From: Chryseobacterium salipaludis
GTDB taxonomy: Bacteria; Bacteroidota; Bacteroidia; Flavobacteriales; Weeksellaceae
Assembly: GCF_022968825.1 (NCBI RefSeq)
Contig: NZ_JALHKS010000002.1
Coordinates: forward strand, 1 to 64,000
DNA length: 64,000 nucleotides
Direction of reading: 5' to 3'
In this document: positions 1-7,758 of the stretch, piece after piece
How positions within the stretch are numbered: position 1 is the stretch's first letter
Layout: every line of letters begins with the position of its first letter
Translations under genes and position numbers: made by a program
Notes under the pieces: model-generated
Database searches by the model: none
Told to the model about the DNA's origin: nothing
What the model saw: the letters and a program-made list of their open reading frames with translations, nothing else

Positions 1-221
1 GTAGAATAAATTCCATTCTTCTTTTGTGAAAAACTTATTTCGAAGTCATCTGTTATATCACTGCCCAAACGTTCATAACTCCCATAAAACACGCCGCGCT
101 CAACTCCGTGATCTCTGACCTCGCTTGCTGCGTTGGAAATAATATTTCCCTCAGCAGAAATATAGTGATCCCCTGCAGAAATTTTAACGTATTTACCTTT
201 TACAATTCTGGTACGAGACAT
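1..221 (-). CDS. N-terminal part of a second VgrG-linked effector (cut by window edge)
   Basis: An uninterrupted minus-strand reading frame begins with ATG at 219-221 and runs off the left edge; 73 residues are visible. It starts MSRTRIVKGKYVKISAG. The start lies 2 nt after the stop codon of the truncated vgrG, exactly the spacing seen between the full-length vgrG and its effector at 2286-3335, whose N-terminus (MSIIRITEGEHITYIEG) has the same pattern of a short basic start, R-I-x-x-G and an aromatic. I infer that both carry a shared N-terminal adaptor that docks on the VgrG tip. The toxic C-terminus lies outside the window, so the activity is unknown. It is either the payload of the displaced vgrG module or a silent cassette. 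Confidence 0.65.
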   Translation of the reverse strand, partial: MSRTRIVKGKYVKISAGDHYISAEGNIISNAASEVRDHGVERGVFYGSYERLGSDITDDFEISFSQKKNGIYS

Positions 222-223
222 AA

Positions 224-1187
224 CTAATGATTTTTGCTTTTCTCACCACTGTTGTTTTTTACTTCCTGCTGCGCATTCTTTGTGATGTTTTTGCTGGAAG
301 AAATTTCAATATCATGTGAAATCTCGTTTCTGATTTGGTTCGTTTCACTATGCACATCTCCCTCAATCATCTCCATCAGTTTCCCGGTGATGAACACACT
401 GGCATCACCCATCACGGAGGTCATCTTCATGGAACCGACACTTTGGGTAGCATTCATTCCGATGGATTGTGAACTGTTCATGCCAATGGTCTCACTGCTG
501 TTCATTCCCACACTCGTGGTCATATTCTCACCCACATTAATATTCATGTTCCTGCAGTTCAGCGTCATGGTTTCCGGTGCGGTGATGCTGATATTGCTGC
601 TGGTGGTATCCAAATGGATTTCATTGCCACTCTTGTCGGTGATGACAATACTTTCATCTTCCGTAAAGATAATCCGGTGTCCACTTCTTGTCTGGATGGA
701 TTTAACGCGGTTATCAGAGCCTCCAAGACCCACCTGCCCGTGGAACATGCCACCCATCACAAACGGTGGGTCGGGGTGATTGTGTACAAAGCCGACCATT
801 ACTTGATCCCTAACTTGCAGGATGGCGACATAGCCACGGTTTTGGGTGATCTGATCGGTGCCACCGGCATCGGGACTCATCATGCGGATAAAGCTGGTGG
901 TGTCATGCAGCTGCCAGTCAAAGCGCACTGTAACTCTACCCTGGCCCTGCGGGTCTGCATTGCTAATGACCGTGGCCATCTGCGGCTGAGCAGTCGGTGT
1001 GGTGAACTCGGGCTGGGGCAGATAACCCGTGTCGCTGGCAATGGCTTTAAAACTGCCTTTGTATTTTCCCGTGGCATCCAGATCGTGGGTTACTTCGGTA
1101 ATCATAATGCGCGTGAAGTAAGAGGTCTCGGTGCTGTCGGTTTTTCGCATCTCCAGATCACAGACACAGCCCGGATACAGAAACGAG
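224..1187 (-). pseudogene. vgrG: 5'-truncated VgrG (TssI) copy
   Basis: The open frame from ATG 1150 to the stop at 224 gives 308 residues that match residues about 336-643 of the full-length VgrG at 3338-5269. Homology extends upstream without a start codon to about 1187 (FLYPGCVCDLE) and then stops abruptly at an IS remnant. The gp27-like N-terminal half is missing; the gp5-like OB fold and the needle remain. Nucleotide identity to the full copy is high between about 521 and 1187 (about five differences per 100 in the stretch I compared), whereas the last 100 residues diverge completely and form their own 8-residue repeats (GMNSSETI, GMNSSQSI, GMNATQSV). It could be a dead remnant or a donor cassette for recombination with the intact gene. 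Without the N-terminal half it should not form a normal trimeric tip. Confidence 0.8.
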
Positions 1188-1427
1188 ATGTAATTAACCT
1201 ATTTAACCTTATTACAGCAGACCCGTTGTCTAAACGTTTTATTGTGAGAAACAACAACGGCAGCCAATTTATTGCAGCCGAAGTACAGGCGCTTTTGCAG
1301 AGAAAAACATCATCCAAGAGTTCAGCAAATCTTCCACACCACAGCAAAACACACGCATTGAAAGCTATCATTCCATCATGGAAAGCAGTAGATGCCACCG
1401 GTTCAGATTGCAAAAAGTATGAATAAC
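1188..1427 (+). pseudogene. Decayed DDE transposase fragment (IS3-like integrase core)
   Basis: Plus-strand translation gives two frames separated by an indel near 1295-1302. The first contains FIVRNNNGSQFIAAEVQALL, matching the second catalytic-Asp segment of rve-type transposases (usually DNGSQF; here the Asp is Asn). The second contains EFSKSSTPQQNTRIESYHSI, with the expected catalytic Glu in the IES(Y/F)HS motif, and ends at TGA near 1425. No terminal repeats or upstream catalytic Asp are visible. The homology of the truncated vgrG ends exactly where this remnant begins, so the insertion probably caused or followed the truncation. Family assignment to IS3 is from memory of the motif only. 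Confidence 0.6.
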
Positions 1428-1489
1428 ATTAACGACTCGCGGTTTTCGAACTATACAAAATGTTGTATATTAAAAAGTCTGCCAGCCAA

Positions 1490-2284
1490 TTAATACGAAC
1501 TAATTACAAATCTGACTGAATGGTTATTAATATCTATTAATTGGAAACTCCGCAGTGTTTTCATTACCATATATTGTTTATCATCAGGCATGAAAACTGT
1601 CGCATAAATTGTAGGAGGATTAATAATCTTATTTTTAAAAACAACAGGAAATCCTGCATTAATTTTAATCTTTAATATATTGTCTTCTGTTACGCACAGG
1701 ACTGCTGTTTTAGAATAGTTTAGCCTGACGACAGCAGGCTTTTTATATTTTTCACTTAAGTCGGACAGGAATAGTGACGAATTTTCGAGCAGTTCTGGCG
1801 GGAAATAAGTTGATGTAATATTCTGCTCTATTTCTCCAGTTTCCTGCTTAGTAAATTTTTTCGTTCGTGTGCTATCATGTGTATCATTCACTGCAAGGGT
1901 GTCATTAATTATCCGAAAAGTCCGCCCATTCGAAACATAATGGTTCCCCACACGGTAAAACTTATCAAACTCTACTTGCGCAGGTTCAGCTTTATAAAAA
2001 GCAGCTATTTCGTCCGTTTCTGTAATGTAAAAGAGAGGCAGCAGTTCTGTTGGATTTACTTCCAAATCGGGATTACGGATGTAATCCAAAACTGCGCTAT
2101 TCACCCATATATTTCTCGCTACACCTTTCGTTTTCAATAGCGAATCATTTTGTGCAAATTCGGCTGAATCTGTTTTGAATAATAAATCCATTTTATCTTT
2201 CAAATTGTTGCCTTGTTTTTCCGCTGTTGTGTTATGACAGTTAGAGAATACTAGGAAAATAGACACCGCAAAAATCTTTTTCAT
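1490..2284 (-). CDS. Candidate immunity lipoprotein for the Tae4-like effector
   Basis: The 264-residue product starts MKKIFAVSIFLVFSNC: a short hydrophobic signal followed by Cys16 in a lipobox-like context, so it is predicted to be a periplasm-facing lipoprotein. I do not recognise a named family. Its ATG lies 1 nt after the effector stop, so the two genes are translationally linked, which is the usual arrangement for a type VI effector and its antidote. The target of the neighbouring effector is peptidoglycan in the periplasm, which is where this protein would be. Function as immunity protein is inferred from context. The gene is visibly more AT-rich than vgrG, as is the effector. Confidence 0.65.
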   Translation of the reverse strand: MKKIFAVSIFLVFSNCHNTTAEKQGNNLKDKMDLLFKTDSAEFAQNDSLLKTKGVARNIWVNSAVLDYIRNPDLEVNPTELLPLFYITETDEIAAFYKAEPAQVEFDKFYRVGNHYVSNGRTFRIINDTLAVNDTHDSTRTKKFTKQETGEIEQNITSTYFPPELLENSSLFLSDLSEKYKKPAVVRLNYSKTAVLCVTEDNILKIKINAGFPVVFKNKIINPPTIYATVFMPDDKQYMVMKTLRSFQLIDINNHSVRFVISSY

Positions 2285-2285
2285 G

Positions 2286-3335
2286 TTAATAAATTTCCCA
2301 AAATTTTATAATTGTGGCACCAAACATTTGAAAGTCAAACCCACTAACAAGTCTATCTCCATTCCAAACCTCTATATGTCGGAATTCATTGCTCCGACTA
2401 TTAACTCCCCTGACTTCCTCTTCAAAATTTTCAAAAAATAAAATTCCAGTTTTATGTCGAAGCAACTGTCGGACATTTTGCTTAGTTCCATCAAATTGTT
2501 TGAAATTTCCAAAAACACCTGTATTAGATAGATATTCGGATAGGTTATAAGCACCTAAAACGTGACCATGCTTACAATAGGTTTGACCACCAGGATTTGA
2601 CTTATTCTTGACATTTTTTAGTGAGATATCTGCTCCGGCAAGCGCAATACTCATTCTAATAGCACATTGATTATAAAAATCACCGTCGCAAGGTTTATAT
2701 GAGTAAGGTTTCGGATAACTCTCATAAATCTTACGGAAAAGACTATCCTGTACTTTAACAGCGCCACAAAAAACATTTGAAACTCCTCCGTCAAAAAACC
2801 AATCATTGTCGTCAGCATAAAACTGAACTTGTGAATAACCTTTCGTTTTATCCCATTTTATATCAAAGCTGTCGCCGTACTTTAGATTTTTAAAAACTTG
2901 TTTTTCAGTGCTTCTCTTTGATGTCGTGAAGAAATACGCAGTGATATTCCCACCGTCACTATCGTTTGCAGCAGGATTTCCCTGTTTTACATTAAAACGG
3001 ACTGGTACAATTTTATCTTCCGTTTTAAATTGCATTGCCTTTACTAACGGTTTTCTTAACGACTCTTCTATATGCTCGCTTAGCGTCCAGTGATTTCCTT
3101 TGATAGTTTTAACCCTAAAAAGCACATCTGAACCTTCGCTAATTTCTACTACCGGCACATACGAATTTTCCCAAGCAGCTTCAGATTCTGATTGTGGGCT
3201 TCCAAAAATGGTTTCTTCTGCAGCACTGAAATGGCTAAAGTTGCCAGCCGATGCTTCAAAGACATCTGTAAAAACCGTCCAATTACCTTCAATATATGTA
3301 ATATGTTCGCCCTCCGTTATTCGTATAATAGACAT
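2286..3335 (-). CDS. Tae4-like peptidoglycan amidase effector with N-terminal adaptor
   Basis: 349 residues. The C-terminal part carries YNQCAIRMSIALAGADI around Cys224, the hallmark CAIRMS motif of the Tae4 family of type VI amidase effectors (NlpC/P60-like cysteine peptidases that cleave peptide cross-links of peptidoglycan). The partner histidine is probably His320 in FRHIEVWNGDR, with Asp327 a possible third residue. Residues 1 to about 200 are much longer than in classic Tae4 (which is about 160 residues in all) and resemble the N-terminus of the second effector at 1-221, suggesting an adaptor and a beta-rich linker. Position fits: ATG 2 nt after the vgrG stop, antidote gene 1 nt downstream. 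The catalytic assignment rests on motif recognition; the adaptor role is inference. Confidence 0.75.
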   Translation of the reverse strand: MSIIRITEGEHITYIEGNWTVFTDVFEASAGNFSHFSAAEETIFGSPQSESEAAWENSYVPVVEISEGSDVLFRVKTIKGNHWTLSEHIEESLRKPLVKAMQFKTEDKIVPVRFNVKQGNPAANDSDGGNITAYFFTTSKRSTEKQVFKNLKYGDSFDIKWDKTKGYSQVQFYADDNDWFFDGGVSNVFCGAVKVQDSLFRKIYESYPKPYSYKPCDGDFYNQCAIRMSIALAGADISLKNVKNKSNPGGQTYCKHGHVLGAYNLSEYLSNTGVFGNFKQFDGTKQNVRQLLRHKTGILFFENFEEEVRGVNSRSNEFRHIEVWNGDRLVSGFDFQMFGATIIKFWEIY

Positions 3336-3337
3336 AA

Positions 3338-5269
3338 TTAATGATGTTTAGAGTTCTCGCCACTGTTATTGTTGAAAGTTTTCCTAGAATGAATATTATT
3401 GTTTCCTTGCGAAATGATTTCTCGTCTTTTAGAATTTTCTTTAACTTCCTTTGCTTTTGATTCTCTGTTACCTTTTACGAATTCCACCAAGCTTCCAAAA
3501 ACATTTGTCAGGAAGTTCCCACCAACTGAAAGGGTTTTCAGAAAGCCAATACTTTCTATTTGATTCATACCCACGGAGTTTGACTGATTTTGCCCAACTG
3601 AGGTACTCTGATTATTGCCGATCGTAGATGTCATATTCTCCCCCACATTAATATTCATATTCTTGCAGTTAAGTGTCATCGTCTCCGGCGCGGTGATGCT
3701 GATATTACTGCCGGTGGTATCCAAATGGATTTCATTGCCACTCTTGTCGGTGATGACAATACTTTCATCTTCCGTAAAGATAATACGGTGGCCGCTTCGG
3801 GTCTGGATGGATTTAACGCGGTTATCAGAGCCTCCACCCAGCCCCACCTGCCCGTGGAACATGCCACCCATCACAAAAGGCCGGTCCGGGTGGTTGTGTA
3901 CAAAACCGACCATCACCTGATCGCCTACTTCCGGGATGGCGACATAGCCTCTGTTCTGGGTGACCTGATCGGTGCCGCCGGCATCGGGAGACATCATGCG
4001 GATAAAGCTGGTGGTATCGTGCAGCTGCCAGTCAAAGCGCACTGTAACTCTACCCTGGCCCTGTGGGTCAGCATTGCTGATGACCGTGGCCATCTGCGGC
4101 TGAGCAGTCGGTGTGGTGAACTCTGGCTCGGGCAGATAACCCGTGTCGCTGGCAATGGCTTTAAAACTGCCTTTGTATCTTCCCGTGGCATCCAGATCGT
4201 GGGTTACTTCGGTAATCATAATGCGCGTGAAGTAGGAGGTTTCGGTACTGTCGGTTTTTCGCATCTCCAGATCGCAGACACAACCCGGATACAGAAAAGG
4301 AATCGAAGTATCTCCGCTCACCGTAAAGACATCCACCGCGCGGTGCCCCCAGGCGCTCTGCTGGGAGCTGACCACATCCTGATCGGTCTGCGCTCTTAGG
4401 GGCGCTACCTGAAGCGAGCGGGTCTTGAAAATCTGGTCGTTATTGCGGTAGGCTGTTTTGGCCAGATCTGATTTATGGCTGGCCGGTGTTTCTCCCGAGG
4501 TAAGTTTTGTATGCTGGGAAGAATTATAGCCGTAGAACTCAGGCTTTATGTGCACGGCATTCAGGTCCACCTGAATGTTGCTCACATTACTGCCATAGTG
4601 CAGCGTCAGCGGCGCTTCAGGCGCGGGGAGTTTTCCTAAGTGCAGTATTTCCCCGTCATAGTAGAACTGCTCACCATAAGCCACGGCCATACGGCAGAGG
4701 TAATTGTAATGGGTTTCCTCATACTGCGCTGAATAAGGAATCTGGCAGTGGTCATTTGCCTCGATACGGAGGTCAAACTTCTCACGGCTCAGCGCCTGAG
4801 AGATGACTTCCCGGGCAATAATACTCATGTTCACGCTCTGGTCGCCGCCAAAGCTCTGGGTATGGGGCGCGGCGTCCATCAAAAGCGTGGGACTCCCGCC
4901 GGAGAGAATTACAGTTCCCAGACCTCCTTTCTGTTGGCGGTAGCTTACTTTGGTGATCACCCCCACAAAGGTGCGCTCGGGGCTGTCTTCCACCTCGCGG
5001 TATTTTTGAATCAGAGTAATGCGTTTGCCTAAAAAGCTGTTGGCGCTCTGCAGCTGATGGTTTTCCTCAGCGCCCAGGGTATCGTGCGAGAGTTCGAGCT
5101 CAAAATGATGATGGGTATGGCTGTACTGCTCCAGGCTTAAATGCCGGTAATGCGAGATAACTCTGCCCTCGATGATCACCGAGAGTTTTACCTGGCGGTT
5201 GATGCCGCGCAGCTGATGCTCAGAAACAGCGCGCGCCGTGTGGGAGGATTTTAGGTTGAGGGAAGACAT
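3338..5269 (-). CDS. vgrG: Type VI secretion tip protein VgrG (TssI)
   Basis: 643 residues, the usual size for Bacteroidota VgrG. Residues 1 to about 370 form the gp27-like base, about 380-480 the gp5-like OB fold (GQGRVTVRFDWQ, RIMSPDAGG-type sequences) and the rest a beta-helical needle. The needle tail has short repeats of the form SVGQNQSN, SVGMNQIE. The protein caps the Hcp tube and carries effectors; the downstream effector and antidote are in the same operon. The DNA encoding residues 1 to about 540 is GC-richer than the tail (3341-3640) and the effector behind it, which marks a likely recombination junction near 3640. A 5'-truncated paralogue lies at 224-1187. Confidence 0.93.
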   Translation of the reverse strand: MSSLNLKSSHTARAVSEHQLRGINRQVKLSVIIEGRVISHYRHLSLEQYSHTHHHFELELSHDTLGAEENHQLQSANSFLGKRITLIQKYREVEDSPERTFVGVITKVSYRQQKGGLGTVILSGGSPTLLMDAAPHTQSFGGDQSVNMSIIAREVISQALSREKFDLRIEANDHCQIPYSAQYEETHYNYLCRMAVAYGEQFYYDGEILHLGKLPAPEAPLTLHYGSNVSNIQVDLNAVHIKPEFYGYNSSQHTKLTSGETPASHKSDLAKTAYRNNDQIFKTRSLQVAPLRAQTDQDVVSSQQSAWGHRAVDVFTVSGDTSIPFLYPGCVCDLEMRKTDSTETSYFTRIMITEVTHDLDATGRYKGSFKAIASDTGYLPEPEFTTPTAQPQMATVISNADPQGQGRVTVRFDWQLHDTTSFIRMMSPDAGGTDQVTQNRGYVAIPEVGDQVMVGFVHNHPDRPFVMGGMFHGQVGLGGGSDNRVKSIQTRSGHRIIFTEDESIVITDKSGNEIHLDTTGSNISITAPETMTLNCKNMNINVGENMTSTIGNNQSTSVGQNQSNSVGMNQIESIGFLKTLSVGGNFLTNVFGSLVEFVKGNRESKAKEVKENSKRREIISQGNNNIHSRKTFNNNSGENSKHH

Positions 5270-6193
5270 AGGCAGGAGGTTTGGGTTAAAGTTGAGGAGT
5301 TGTGCAGTGATTGAGTTGTTGAGTTGTTAAGTTGTTTATTTGTTTATCTATCTATTTGTTCTGCCGTTAAGGTATCTGGTCGTTAAGGTGTTTATTTGTG
5401 TATTTGTTGAGGCCTGTATCTGTTGATTGGTTTATCTGTGTATCTGTTGATTGGTTTATTGACAAGGCGTTCAAGTTTAGCGCGTTATTTTGCTCACAAC
5501 ATTATTTTTTACCTTTCTGTCCACGTTAACTTTATAATTAAATTTTGCTTACCGCACAAAATATTGAACACTTTAAGCAATTATTGCTAATAAAATTAAG
5601 GTATTATTTTTAATTACATAGCATAATTCCAAATCCACCAGCTTTCGGGACACTGCCGCGGATGAATTGCACCTTTAACATGCAACTGGTCTTATCGAGA
5701 TATCATGACAGTAAATAAAATATTGTTTTCCTTTTATTTCGATATAAACTCAAGGGATGGTAGGATTTCCCTCACCTGTTTACCAAAAAGAAGCTCAACT
5801 CTTCATCCTGCAAAAAAACTTCCCGACCGGATGACTACCAAAGCAGCCGGACCGTATCGGGAAGCGGTTAACACAAATGATGAATGTTTTTTTTAGAGGT
5901 TAGAGGGTTAGAAATTAGAGGTTAGATTTGAAAGTGATAAACTTTTGGGGTTTGTATATTTGTTTATTCGTTTATCTGTCTATTATTTTAGTCGTCTGGT
6001 CGCTTTTTATCGCTAAGTCTTGTTTCAAAGATGGACCTCGTTTTGCCCGGACCTTTATTCTTAAGCTTTCATCTGCTAGCTTACAGACTCATACTTCAGA
6101 CTTTCCGCTCCGGACTTCCGGCTTCCGACTTCTAACTTCCAACTTCAGACTTCCAACTTCCAATATCTAACTTTCTAATATCTAATTTCTAAT
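5270..6193. repeat. Low-complexity spacer between vgrG and hcp
   Basis: No convincing gene in 920 nt. 5285-5465 is a T/G-rich tract of degenerate words such as GTTTATTTGT and GTATCTGTTGATTGG; one 20-nt unit occurs at 5416-5435 and again at 5440-5459. 5700-5880 is ordinary AT-rich sequence with a stem-loop (CTTCCCGA 5819-5826 with TCGGGAAG 5857-5864). From 5893 comes a TTAGAGG-type tract, then a TTTATTYGTTTATCTG tract (5945-5990), then a polypyrimidine tract of ACTTCC/ACTTCAG words (6075-6185). The same three-part order recurs on the other side of hcp. Confidence 0.6.
5893..5921. repeat. 29-nt TTAGAGG-type direct repeat, copy 1
   Basis: 29 nt starting TTAGAGGTTAGAGGGTTAG, identical to 6652-6680. 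The pair flanks the hcp gene. Both copies are followed by a TTTATTCGTTKATCTG-like tract and then by ACTTC-rich pyrimidine words. Confidence 0.85.
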
Positions 6194-6598
6194 CTATTTT
6201 TGTGGCCAGATTCCATCGTAGGAAGAGTTGCCGTAGTCGATCTTCTCAGCACTCACTACAAAGGATACCTGCATATTGTCTTCGTTCAGAGCATCGTAAT
6301 CTACTTCGTGCTGGATCACGTAGCCGTTTTCCCATTTCAGGGTGGTGAGTGCACCTTCTTCGTGTGCCTTGTTAAAGGTCACCTCGCCGCTGGTAGGTTT
6401 GTACTTGCCGTTCAAAAGGCTTTCCAGAATGCCGCTGTCTTCAGTAGCTTCCACGGTGATTTTAATCAGCGCGTTGTTGGGATCCGAAGCTACGCGTCCG
6501 GAAACATCCGTAGATCTGGAGACGCCATAATTTAATTTTAATACTTTCTGCTCGTTACCGCCGTTGAATTTTAATACGGCTCTTGAATTGTTTGCCAT
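6194..6598 (-). CDS. hcp: Hcp-like tube protein TssD (Bacteroidota type VI secretion)
   Basis: 134 residues, matching the Bacteroidota TssD/Hcp family: it starts MANNSRAVLKFNG, has the long central beta hairpins and ends near DGIWPQK. Hcp hexamers stack into the inner tube that is propelled with VgrG. It lies upstream of vgrG on the same strand but separated by about 920 nt of low-complexity DNA, so it is probably transcribed separately. The other structural T6SS genes are not in the window. The gene is intact and GC-richer than its flanking repeats. Confidence 0.9.
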   Translation of the reverse strand: MANNSRAVLKFNGGNEQKVLKLNYGVSRSTDVSGRVASDPNNALIKITVEATEDSGILESLLNGKYKPTSGEVTFNKAHEEGALTTLKWENGYVIQHEVDYDALNEDNMQVSFVVSAEKIDYGNSSYDGIWPQK

Positions 6599-6651
6599 GA
6601 TGGTAGGTTTTTAAGTGTTATATGAATTGATTTGGTTTTTTAATTCAGAAG

Positions 6652-6680
6652 TTAGAGGTTAGAGGGTTAGAAATTAGAGG
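6652..6680. repeat. 29-nt TTAGAGG-type direct repeat, copy 2
   Basis: Identical to 5893-5921. It is followed by GTTGAGTTGTTTATTCGTTG-type words (6688-6735) and then by a T/C-rich tract with ACTTCC and CTTCTGTCC words (6740-6850), the same order as after copy 1. Confidence 0.85.
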
Positions 6681-7702
6681 AGACTTGGACTTGTTGAGTT
6701 GTTTATTCGTTGATCTGTTTATCCGTCAATCTGTTTTTCTCTTTTTTCTTTCTTCTTTTTTCTTTCTTCGCTTCAGACTTCCTTCTTCAGACTTCCGGCT
6801 TCTGTCCTCCCGCTTCCGTCTTCTGTCCTCCTGTTTCCTGCTTTCTACATATCAAACTTACGCGCATCTTTTTCATAAATCAACCAAACGGAGCGAAACT
6901 TTGAAAAGTGTAGTAGTTTTACGACTTTTTATCGGGGATTCGGGCGTTTGCTGTATAATGTATAACGTACAAAGTATAATGATAGGCGATGGAAAATTGA
7001 ATGCTGTATAATGTATAACGTACAATGTATAATGATAGGCAATGGAAATTGTATGCAGCATGCTGTTATTTATAAGCAACAGGCTACGCACCAAGCTTTA
7101 GTAAGCCCTTATTTCATAGATGATTGCGCACAGAACTCGCACCTTGCACCTCGCAACCTGCACCACGCACGGAGCACTTTCTAACCTCAACAACCCGTAA
7201 CTTTAAACACGCACGGATTTCACAGATAAAAACGGATTAATGCCACATTTTTAAAATTGCAACACGTAACTTATATAATAAACGGAGCTCTTTGAATAAT
7301 GGAAACCGACTTATAAACACAAGGATTTCACAAATAATTGTGCATAGACCTTGCACCTTGTATCCTGCACCTCGAGCTAAGTCGCACAGATTCCACAGAT
7401 TTACACAGAACAATTGCGCACATGCAACAGTTTATCTTATAGCTCTAGCATTAAACTCTGCACCCTACACCTTGCAACCTGCACCCATTAATTTCAACAA
7501 CTCGTAACCTAATAACTTCATAACCTCGAATTGCACCTTACACCTTGCACCAAAAAAACAGCCGCTCTGCCCGTTCCCGCTGCTCTTGAAAACAATTTCC
7601 CCTTGCGGCCGCGATGGAAATGGTTACCCCGCAGGGAGGCGGTGGAGCGCAGCGGAAACGACCGACCGAGGAGTATGAGTGGACAGCGCGAATTGTCCGC
7701 CC
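6681..7702. repeat. Gene-poor repeat-filled region
   Basis: About 1 kb with no convincing gene. It contains a pyrimidine tract (6740-6850), a tandem repeat of about 53 nt (6951-7055), and a long stretch (7125-7550) in which short phrases recur with variations: CACCTTGCACC, CCTGCACC, AACCCGTAAC, CACGGATTTCACAG, CACAGATTCCACAG. The last part (7560-7700) is GC-rich and can form local stems, e.g. GGACA 7680-7684 with TGTCC 7694-7698. Short open frames here are built of these repeats and are not credible proteins. Confidence 0.6.
6951..7055. repeat. Tandem repeat, two copies of about 53 nt
   Basis: Copy 1 begins CTGTATAATGTATAACGTAC at 6951 and copy 2 begins with the same 20 nt at 7004. Internally each copy again repeats TATAATGTATAACGTAC / TATAATGATAGGC words. 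No protein or known RNA is suggested. Confidence 0.8.
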
Positions 7703-7738
7703 AAAAAAAAATTCCTCCGATATAAACCGAAGGAATTT
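7703..7738 (-). terminator. Intrinsic terminator of pckA
   Basis: On the minus strand AAATTCCTTCGG pairs with CCGGAGGAATT-like sequence across a short loop and is followed by a run of T. It lies about 20 nt downstream of the pckA stop. Confidence 0.75.
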
Positions 7739-7758
7739 CTGAGAAACAATTTAAAATA

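Noticed and set aside
1102-1413. 103-residue minus-strand open frame between immunity gene and truncated vgrG
   Set aside because: It runs antisense through the transposase remnant and out of frame into vgrG; not protein-like.
614-1426. 270-residue plus-strand open frame
   Set aside because: Its first half is antisense to the truncated vgrG; only the end (about 1188-1426) carries transposase-like sequence, reported separately.
3725-4399. 224-residue plus-strand open frame
   Set aside because: Antisense shadow of vgrG, repeated with the same sequence opposite the second vgrG copy.
5285-5465. CRISPR-like look of repeated words before vgrG
   Set aside because: Units are degenerate and unevenly spaced, with no unique spacers of constant size and no cas genes.
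5705-5896. 63-residue open frame before hcp
   Set aside because: No start-site context, lies over a stem-loop and runs into the repeat tract; protein not convincing.
5893-6680. TTAGAGG tracts as telomere or resolvable ends
   Set aside because: The units are short, degenerate and internal to the sequence; nothing suggests a chromosome end.
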